A stretch of DNA of 64,000 bases from Sphingomonas sp. TZW2008. Its GTDB lineage: Bacteria; Pseudomonadota; Alphaproteobacteria; Sphingomonadales; Sphingomonadaceae. Below the pieces are notes generated by a model. That model was given only the letters and a program-made list of their open reading frames with translations. It searched no databases and was not told the origin of the DNA. Position 1 is the first letter of the stretch. Each line of letters opens with the position of its first letter. The DNA lies in NCBI RefSeq assembly GCF_002117915.1, contig NZ_BDJB01000003.1:602748-666747 (forward strand), written 5' to 3'. Positions 55,690-64,000 of this stretch are shown piece by piece. A program made the translations under genes and the position numbers.

Positions 55690-56010
55690 TCAGGCGGGCG
55701 CGAAGAACTTGGTGCCGACGACGCCGACGATGATCAGCGCGATGAAGCCGATCTGGATCGGTGCCAGCCGCTCGCCGAAGATCACCGCGCCGAAGATGGT
55801 GACGCCGACCGCGCCGAGCCCGGTCCACACCGCATAAGCGGTACCCGCCGACAGCCCGCGCATCGCGAGCGCGAGCAGCCCCATGTTGACGAAGCTGAGC
55901 GTGATCGGCACCGCCGAGGCGAGCAGCGTCCCCTGCATCGCGGCCCATTTGAGGCTCAGCGCCCAGATGATTTCGGTGACGACGGCAACGCCGAGGATGA
56001 CCCATGCCAT
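55690..56010 (-). CDS. Small multidrug resistance (SMR) family transporter, SugE/Gdx-like
   Basis: A 106-residue protein with four transmembrane helices. The conserved membrane glutamate is in VVTEIIWALSLKWA. AYAVWTGLGAVGVTIFGAVI is the SMR signature of helix 3. The EIIW pattern resembles the SugE/Gdx branch (guanidinium and quaternary cations) more than EmrE. SMR proteins work as dual-topology dimers. The start at 56010 has AGGAG upstream. It ends 4 bp from the convergent PaaX-like gene. Confidence 0.88.
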   Translation of the reverse strand: MAWVILGVAVVTEIIWALSLKWAAMQGTLLASAVPITLSFVNMGLLALAMRGLSAGTAYAVWTGLGAVGVTIFGAVIFGERLAPIQIGFIALIIVGVVGTKFFAPA

Positions 56011-56149
56011 ATGGCCTGGCTCCTGATCTTGCGGGCTCTGTTGAAGATGCGGCGGCCGGAAACCCGTAAGAGGCGCACGCGACGCCGCGCGCGATAGAGC
56101 GCCCCAGCCCGCCTGTCCACCCGGCGCTATTCAGCGCCGGACCGGCACG

Positions 56150-56677
56150 TCAGACGCCGGCGGGCATCCAGCGCGGGCCGGTGCGATCGGGATCGTCGAG
56201 CGCAATCGGGGCGGGCAAATGGACGAATTCGACGTGCAGCCCCCACGGCGTGTTGCCGAACCAGCATTGGTTACCAGGCCCCTTCTCCTTGCCGCCGAGA
56301 TCAATCGGCCCGTCGAGCATCGTGCCGCCCGCTTGGCGAAAACGCTCTGCCGCGGCGCCGAGATCGTCGACGTAGAGCGCGAAATGGTGCAGCCCCATGC
56401 GCGTCGGGCCGTCGGGAGTGGAACCATGCACGCCGTCGACCTCGAACAGCTCGACATTCGCGCCGTCGGCGATGCGCATCATCCGCATCGCGATGATCCG
56501 CGCACCGGGCTCGAGCCCGTTCTTCCCGTGCATCTCCTCGCCGACCTGCGGCTTGCCGCCCTTCTCGATCAACGCGTACAGCGTCTCGGCGCCAAACGCC
56601 GCCTTGAAGAATTCCTCCGCCTGTTCGATCTGCGGCACGGTGATGCCGATATGTTCGATGCCCTTGATGTTGCCCAC
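56150..56677 (-). CDS. VOC family protein (methylmalonyl-CoA epimerase / glyoxalase-like)
   Basis: A 175-residue protein with two beta-alpha-beta-beta-beta halves. KGIEHIGITVPQIEQAEEFF opens the first, and GLHHFALYVDDLGAAAERFR the second. The His residues at the start of each half and a Glu in GLHVEFVHLP are candidate metal ligands. The enzyme could be an epimerase, lyase or dioxygenase. The GTG at 56677 is chosen because GGGAG lies 6 bp upstream; the frame is open to 56893 but the upstream part is not VOC-like. Confidence 0.82.
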   Translation of the reverse strand: MGNIKGIEHIGITVPQIEQAEEFFKAAFGAETLYALIEKGGKPQVGEEMHGKNGLEPGARIIAMRMMRIADGANVELFEVDGVHGSTPDGPTRMGLHHFALYVDDLGAAAERFRQAGGTMLDGPIDLGGKEKGPGNQCWFGNTPWGLHVEFVHLPAPIALDDPDRTGPRWMPAGV

Positions 56678-56767
56678 GTGCGTCTCCCGATACGCAGGCG
56701 AGAACAGCGGGGGGCGGCGGACGGTTGCATGATCAAGCCCGCTTCCCTCGTCACCGGCGCATAGCCA

Positions 56768-56935
56768 ATGCGCAGCAAGCTGAGCACCTGCCGGCGCAAG
56801 GCGCGCTACCCCAGCGCTGACGTGGCGCTGGCGGCAGCGACGTGGGACGGCAGCTTGCGATCGTATCGTTGCGATCGCTGCGGGCACTTCCACCTCACCA
56901 GCCGGCGAAAGGGGAAGTTCTTCGGCGCGGGCTGA
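56768..56935 (+). CDS. Small Cys/His-rich basic protein, possible zinc ribbon
   Basis: A 55-residue frame, MRSKLSTCRRKARYPSADVA then WDGSLRSYRCDRCGHFHLTS and RRKGKF. The CDRCGHFH motif, with an upstream CRRK, could bind one zinc ion through cysteines and histidines. The pattern of CRRK, an alanine helix, YRCDRC and HFHLTSR is one I recall from short sphingomonad proteins, which supports coding. There is no clear Shine-Dalgarno sequence. It runs divergent from the VOC gene. A nucleic-acid-binding role is plausible but unproven. Confidence 0.6.
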   Translation: MRSKLSTCRRKARYPSADVALAAATWDGSLRSYRCDRCGHFHLTSRRKGKFFGAG

Positions 56936-56950
56936 TAGGCGTCCTGTTTG

Positions 56951-57055
56951 TCAGCCGCCGCGCTCGCCCATAACGTAGCCGACCAGCCACCACAGCGCGA
57001 ACAGCACGATCCATGCGTAATAGCCGAGCGGGACGGGATCGCGGCTCCGGCTCAC
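56951..57055 (-). CDS. Possible 34-residue single-helix membrane microprotein
   Basis: The GTG start overlaps the TGA of the upstream gene as GTGA. The product MSRSRDPVPLGYYAWIVLFA then LWWLVGYVMGERGG has one strongly hydrophobic, Trp-rich helix of about 18 residues flanked by Arg and Glu, which is the form of a small membrane protein. The stop-start overlap suggests translational coupling. It is too short for standard gene calling, and homologs were not checked. Confidence 0.45.
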   Translation of the reverse strand: MSRSRDPVPLGYYAWIVLFALWWLVGYVMGERGG

Positions 57056-57312
57056 GCGGCGGTCTCGACCAGCGGCGCGATTTCGAAAACGTAGCGCGTC
57101 CAGCCGCGCTGACGGGCGGCGTCGCGTGTCGCCGCGTCCTTCGCCTGCGCATCCTTCAGCGATTTCTCATGCCCCCAAAACACCTCGGTGCGGCCGTTCG
57201 CCAACTCGGCGACGATCCGCCAGTAATGCGTGAACGGCGCCGCGGTCGGCCCGATCGTCTTGGTGTAGCCGTCGGGCATTGTCGCCGTCAGGTATCGCTT
57301 CTTTCTGGCCAT
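57052..57312 (-). CDS. Conserved-looking hypothetical protein
   Basis: An 86-residue basic cytoplasmic protein, MARKKRYLTATMPDGYTKTI through THYWRIVAELANGRTEVFWG and RGWTRYVFEIAPLVETAA. It has a predicted beta-alpha-beta layout with a central Lys/Ala-rich helix, no membrane segment and no known motif. It overlaps a candidate microprotein by 4 bp and is divergent from an EamA permease. Family not recognised. Confidence 0.65.
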   Translation of the reverse strand: MARKKRYLTATMPDGYTKTIGPTAAPFTHYWRIVAELANGRTEVFWGHEKSLKDAQAKDAATRDAARQRGWTRYVFEIAPLVETAA

Positions 57313-57353
57313 GGGTGGCGTCTCGCGCTCGTCTCTGCCACGGCGCCCCCACG

Positions 57354-58241
57354 ATGAAGCTCCGCGATTTCCTGCTCTTGGTGCTGGTGTGCCTCGTATG
57401 GGGCTATAGCAACGTGCTGAGCAAGATCGTCGTCGGGCAGTGGGCGGTGCCGCCGCTGTTCTTCGCCGCGATCCGCTTCGCCATCGTCATCGCGGCGACG
57501 CTGCCGTGGCTGCTGCCGATGCCGCGCCCGCGCTGGCGGATCGTCGCGATCGGCATCCTGATGGGTGCGGGCAATTTCGCACTGCTGTTCATCGGGTTGC
57601 AGAGCGCCAGCCCGTCGGCGGCGGCGGTGGTGATCCAGATCGGCGTGCCGTTCACGACGCTGCTGTCGATCGTGGTGCTGGGCGAGCGGATCCACTGGCG
57701 CCGCGCCCTTGGCATCGCGCTGACGCTGGCCGGCGTGCTGCTGGTGGTGTGGAACCCCGACGGTATCGCCCTGTCGACCGGGCTGTGGTTCGTCGTCGGC
57801 GCGGCGTTCACCGGATCGCTCGGCGCCGTGCTGATGAAGCAGGTGGAGGACGTGAAGCCGCTGCGCTTCCAGGCGTGGGTCGGGCTGGTTTCGTTCGTGC
57901 CGCTCGCGCTCGCCTCCGCCGCGTTCGAACATAACCAGTGGGGAAGCGCGGCGGCGGTCGGCTGGCCGTTCGTCGGCGCGGTGCTGTTTGCCGCGCTCGT
58001 CGTCTCGGTGCTTGGGCACACGAGCTACTATGGGTTGATCCAGCGCTACGAGGCCAATCTCCTCGCGCCGCTGACGCTGATGACGCCGATATTCACGATC
58101 GCGTTCGGCGTGATGCTGACGAGCGACCGGCTCGACGCGCGGATGGTGGCGGGCGCGGTTCTGGCGCTTGCCGGCGTTCTGGTGGTGGCGCTGCGCCAGC
58201 GCCCGGCGAGCGCGCTGCTGGCGGAGCGCGAACAGGCCTAG
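57354..58241 (+). CDS. EamA (DMT superfamily) permease, second copy
   Basis: A 295-residue protein with about ten helices and two EamA repeats. It opens LVLVCLVWGYSNVLSKIVVG, the family signature. GLWFVVGAAFTGSLGAVLMK begins the second repeat, and GHTSYYGLIQRYEANLLAPL is the YdcZ/RarD-type mid-helix. It is not closely similar to the permease at 1679-2596. Substrate unknown. ATG 57354 is chosen directly before the first helix; the frame is open to 57279. Confidence 0.87.
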   Translation: MKLRDFLLLVLVCLVWGYSNVLSKIVVGQWAVPPLFFAAIRFAIVIAATLPWLLPMPRPRWRIVAIGILMGAGNFALLFIGLQSASPSAAAVVIQIGVPFTTLLSIVVLGERIHWRRALGIALTLAGVLLVVWNPDGIALSTGLWFVVGAAFTGSLGAVLMKQVEDVKPLRFQAWVGLVSFVPLALASAAFEHNQWGSAAAVGWPFVGAVLFAALVVSVLGHTSYYGLIQRYEANLLAPLTLMTPIFTIAFGVMLTSDRLDARMVAGAVLALAGVLVVALRQRPASALLAEREQA

Positions 58242-58339
58242 CCCCCTTCGCCGCAGCTCCCCGCGGCCTCGCGCAAAGGCATTTGCAAGCGCGGCACACG
58301 TTTCTACGGTCGTCCGCACTTCTCGGGGGAAACGACGCC

Positions 58340-60766
58340 ATGATAATCCGATCGACGCTGCTGCTAGGGGTGGCGCTGGCCATCGCGCCGGTCGCGACCG
58401 CGCAAGCGGCGAAGGATCCGCTGGCAGGCACCGAGCGGCTCGACGGGCTGGTGCCGGTGCACGTCGATCGCGCCGACGGGCGCATCCTGCTGTCGCTGCC
58501 GCCGGCGGGCAAGGACGGCGTGGTGACGCGGATGCTCTACACTACTGCGCTGCGCACCGGGCTCGGCTCGGCGCCGATCGGGCTCGATCGCGCGCAGCCC
58601 GGGCCGGCGCAGATGCTGCTCGTCCGCCGGCTGGGCAAGAAGGTGGCGTTCGAGCTGGAAAATCCACGTTTCCGCGCGACGGGCGCGTCGGCCGCCGAGG
58701 CCGCGGCAGCTAGCGACGCCTTTGCAACCTCGACGCTGTGGCTGGGCGACGCGATCCCCGCCGCCGACGGCCGCCTGCTGGTCGACATTGCGCCCTTCCT
58801 CGCGCGCGATACCAAGGGGATCGCCGACCAGCTTAAGGCCGGCGGCGAGAAGGGCTGGAAGCTCGTCGGCGAGCTGAGCGCTGCGGACGTCAATGCGGTG
58901 AAGGCATTCCCGCTCAACCTCGAGTTCGAGGCGCGGCAAACCTTTGCCAGCGACACGCCCGGCGCGGAGGTGCGCAACATCGCGCCCGATCCGCGCCAGT
59001 TCACTTTGGTGGTGCGGCACAGCTTCGTCGCCCTTCCCGCCGGCGGCTACGTGCCGCGCGCGTTCGATCCGCGCGGCGGCAGCTTCTCGACGCAAATCCT
59101 CGATTTTGGCGCGCCGCTCGGGCGGCAGATCGTCCGCAACCTTGCCAATCGCTTCCGGCTGGAGAAGACCGATCCCGCGGCCGCGCGATCGCGCGTCACC
59201 AAGCCAATCGTCTTCTACATCGACAATGCCGCGCCTGAGCCGATCCGCACGGCGCTGCAAGAAGGCGCGTCGTGGTGGAAGCAGGCGTTCGACGCCGCGG
59301 GCTATATCGATGCCTATCGCGTCGAGATCCTGCCCGACGACGCCGACCCGCTCGACATGCGCTACAACGTCGTCAACTGGGTCAATCGCGCGACGCGCGG
59401 CTGGTCGTACGGTTATGCCGTCACCGATCCGCGCACCGGCGAGATCCTGAAGGGCGCGGTGCTGCTCGGCTCACTGCGCGTGCGACAAGACATGCTTATC
59501 TACGAGGGGTTGGTCGGCGCGGCGAAGACCGGTAGCGGCGGCCCGAACGATCCCGCGCAGGTCGCACTCGCGCGCATCCGCCAGCTCGCCGCGCACGAAG
59601 TGGGTCACGCGCTCGGCCTTCTCCATAATTTCGCGGGCAGCACGCAGGATCGCGCATCGGTGATGGATTATCCCGCCCCGCGCATCGGGCTGGTCGACGG
59701 CGCGCCTGATCTGTCGGACGCTTATGGCGTGGGGCTTGGCGCGTGGGACGCCTATGCGATCGACTGGCTGTACGGCGATCCGGCGGGGGCTGATCCCGAC
59801 GCCGCGGCGCGCACCAAGGCCGCCGCGGCGCAGGCGCGCGGGCTGCGCTTCGTCGCGGACGAGAACGCGCGCGCCGCGCCGAGTGCGCAGCCCTGGGGCA
59901 GCCTGTGGGACGACGGCGCCGATCCCGCCGCCGAACTCGCGCGGATGATGCAGGTGCGTGCCGCCGCGATCGCGCGGTTCGGGCCGGGCGCGCTTGCCGC
60001 GGACGAGCCGGCGGCGAACCTCCGGCGCAAGTTCGTGCCAATCTGGCTGCTGCACCGCTATCAGGTGGAGGCGGCGGCGAAGCTCGTCGGCGGGGTGCAG
60101 TCCGAATATGCGATGGCCGGTGACGGGCACGGCGCGGCGGCGGCGGTGCCCGGATCAGCGCAGGCGACAGCGCTCGACGCGCTGCTCGCGACGCTTGATC
60201 CCGCCGCGCTCGACGTGCCCGAGGCGCTGATCCCCGCGCTGTCGGCGGGTTGGTCGGGCGACAACGACCGCCAGTTCGATATCGAGGTGATGCGCACCGC
60301 GGGGGGCACGGTGTTCGACCCGCTCGTCGCGGCCGACGTCGCCGCGCAGGTGACGTTGGGTGCACTGCTCGCCCCCGCGCGGCTCGCCCGCATCGCCGAT
60401 CAGCACCGGCGTGATTCAAGCGTGCCCGGCCCCGCCGAGCTTGCCGCACGGCTGATCGCGATCGCATCGAATCGCGCCGCGACGCCGCGCACGGACGCGG
60501 TACGGCAGGTGGTCGGACGGCGTATCCTGCTGAGCCTGGCGAAGGCCGCGCGCGATCCGGCGACGGGCACGCTCGCCGCAGGCATGATCGACGCAGCGGT
60601 CACCGACTGGGCGCAGGCGCAGGTGCGGCGCAGCAAGGACGAGCGATACGCCGCCGCGACCGCGCGGCTGCTGCTCGATCGCGACGCGCTGCGCGATGAA
60701 CTCGCACGGGAGAACGCGGCTCCCGAAATCCCGCCGGGCATGCCGATCGGCAGCGATGATCTTTGA
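58340..60766 (+). CDS. Secreted zinc-dependent metalloprotease (DUF5117/DUF5118-type)
   Basis: An 808-residue protein with a signal peptide (STLLLGVALAIAPVATAQA). The N-terminal 370 residues are beta-rich. The catalytic site HEVGHALGLLH begins at about 419 and gives the extended HExxHxxGxxH zinc motif of metzincins, with Met442 in SVMDYPAP as the Met-turn. The C-terminal third is helical. Large proteins of this kind are common in Bacteroidetes and sphingomonads, and the substrate is unknown. The start at 58340 is placed by the signal peptide, with GGGGGAAA upstream; the frame is open to 57938 inside the permease gene. A TonB receptor gene follows after an AT-rich gap. Confidence 0.88.
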   Translation: MIIRSTLLLGVALAIAPVATAQAAKDPLAGTERLDGLVPVHVDRADGRILLSLPPAGKDGVVTRMLYTTALRTGLGSAPIGLDRAQPGPAQMLLVRRLGKKVAFELENPRFRATGASAAEAAAASDAFATSTLWLGDAIPAADGRLLVDIAPFLARDTKGIADQLKAGGEKGWKLVGELSAADVNAVKAFPLNLEFEARQTFASDTPGAEVRNIAPDPRQFTLVVRHSFVALPAGGYVPRAFDPRGGSFSTQILDFGAPLGRQIVRNLANRFRLEKTDPAAARSRVTKPIVFYIDNAAPEPIRTALQEGASWWKQAFDAAGYIDAYRVEILPDDADPLDMRYNVVNWVNRATRGWSYGYAVTDPRTGEILKGAVLLGSLRVRQDMLIYEGLVGAAKTGSGGPNDPAQVALARIRQLAAHEVGHALGLLHNFAGSTQDRASVMDYPAPRIGLVDGAPDLSDAYGVGLGAWDAYAIDWLYGDPAGADPDAAARTKAAAAQARGLRFVADENARAAPSAQPWGSLWDDGADPAAELARMMQVRAAAIARFGPGALAADEPAANLRRKFVPIWLLHRYQVEAAAKLVGGVQSEYAMAGDGHGAAAAVPGSAQATALDALLATLDPAALDVPEALIPALSAGWSGDNDRQFDIEVMRTAGGTVFDPLVAADVAAQVTLGALLAPARLARIADQHRRDSSVPGPAELAARLIAIASNRAATPRTDAVRQVVGRRILLSLAKAARDPATGTLAAGMIDAAVTDWAQAQVRRSKDERYAAATARLLLDRDALRDELARENAAPEIPPGMPIGSDDL

Positions 60767-61148
60767 CCGGCGGGCCCAAGCGTGGCCGATCGGGCAGCGA
60801 TCGTGCATAACATAGTATAGTAAGACCGTTTACTCATCCGCGGTATTCAAAGGGCTTCTCCGGGTAGGTCAACGCTGCTGCCTCACGGCAACGTCATTAT
60901 CTAGTCGCGATGAGAAGGAATGTTCGTTCACAGTTTATCGTGTTTTCAATTGCAAATTTAATTTCATCTCTGCCGCATCGCACAAACGAGTGGTTTTCAA
61001 CTAGGCTCCGGAAAACACGACCGTTTCACTGTGCAACATCGTTGCGCGAACAACTTGACGCACGAAATTTTCAGGCGCAGTTTTAATTGGCATAACGAAT
61101 GAACCGTAGACCGGCTCAAGCCGGCGCGGGCCTTAGGGGAGGATGTCG
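60767..61148. other. AT-rich intergenic region between metalloprotease and TonB receptor
   Basis: A 382-bp stretch without a convincing reading frame, clearly richer in A and T than the rest of the window (for example TTGCAAATTTAATTTC). It holds the receptor promoter, a quasi-palindrome and a leader hairpin described separately. No tRNA-like cloverleaf or small ORF was recognised. An unannotated small RNA cannot be excluded. Confidence 0.7.
61031..61096 (+). promoter_or_regulatory. Promoter and quasi-palindromic operator of the TonB receptor gene
   Basis: GTGCAAC-ATC-GTTGCGC at 61031-61047 is an inverted repeat with one mismatch, upstream of a candidate -35 TTTTCA (61068-61073) and -10 CATAAC (61091-61096) spaced by 17 bp. 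A GC hairpin CCGGCT-CA-AGCCGG (61111-61124) lies in the leader. Sphingomonad TonB receptors are often controlled by LacI or GntR proteins at such sites; here the regulator is unknown. Confidence 0.4.

Positions 61149-64000
<2,852 letters not shown>

Noticed and set aside
56011..56100. Possible guanidine riboswitch before the SMR transporter
   Set aside because: A single ACGG is present, but I could not pair flanking stems or find the second hairpin required for a guanidine-II riboswitch.
57938..58339. N-terminal extension of the metalloprotease frame
   Set aside because: It overlaps the EamA gene out of frame, and a clear signal peptide starts at 58340.

Overview
The window is 64 kb of very GC-rich, densely coding chromosome. 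Gene content points to an alphaproteobacterium, most likely a sphingomonad (Sphingomonas in the broad sense). The pointers are a CcrM-type GANTC methyltransferase whose promoter is itself rich in GANTC, a class I PHA synthase with a phasin, a large TonB-dependent receptor, a ClpS adaptor, DUF1272 and NRDE proteins, and several short proteins of a kind I associate with sphingomonads. The genus is an inference from recall of families, not from a search. I see no phage, insertion sequence, CRISPR array, rRNA or transfer origin; this looks like ordinary core chromosome.

Layout. 1-8 kb: the end of an HhH protein, a threonine-aldolase-like lyase, an EamA permease convergent with an NAD-dependent epimerase, and an M28 peptidase divergent from aminopeptidase N. 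8-11 kb: a two-domain M16 protease translationally coupled to a small hypothetical protein. 11.2-16 kb: a tripartite efflux operon (MarR regulator, TolC/NodT-type outer-membrane lipoprotein, HlyD/EmrA adaptor, EmrB/DHA2 pump) headed by a perfect 18-bp palindrome. 16-19 kb: an acyl-CoA dehydrogenase convergent with purEK across a long palindromic repeat. 19.5-26 kb: an inactive-looking alpha/beta-hydrolase, an amino-acid permease, NRDE, FolP, CcrM, RNase HII and a ThiD fused to a VOC domain. 26-29 kb: small enzymes, a TauE/SafE exporter and an AlaC-type aminotransferase. 29-31.6 kb: PHA synthase and phasin. 31.7-34.6 kb: ClpS, a secreted hypothetical, a Crp/Fnr regulator and MurA. 34.7-39.7 kb: a flavin monooxygenase, a glycine-zipper lipoprotein, malic enzyme and Ogt. 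39.8-44 kb: MutS, HslU and tRNA-Thr. 44-52 kb: M24 aminopeptidase P, L-aspartate oxidase, a beta-lactamase-like lipoprotein and DNA polymerase I. 52-58 kb: a polysaccharide flippase, a hotdog thioesterase, a fatty-acid desaturase divergent from a PaaX-like regulator, an SMR pump, a VOC protein, small proteins and a second EamA permease. 58-64 kb: a secreted metzincin-like protease, an AT-rich gap and the first 2.85 kb of a TonB-dependent receptor that leaves the window.

Themes. DNA maintenance genes are spread through the window (MutS, PolA, Ogt, RNase HII, CcrM). The best regulatory signals are the GANTC cluster in front of ccrM, the MarR palindrome, the desaturase promoter embedded in the start of its divergent regulator gene, and the phasin promoter region. 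I did not find a convincing new multi-gene system. The most useful novel points are the ThiD-VOC fusion, the 173-bp palindromic repeat, two very short genes near 56.8-57.1 kb, and the PaaX-like gene that lacks a standard start codon.
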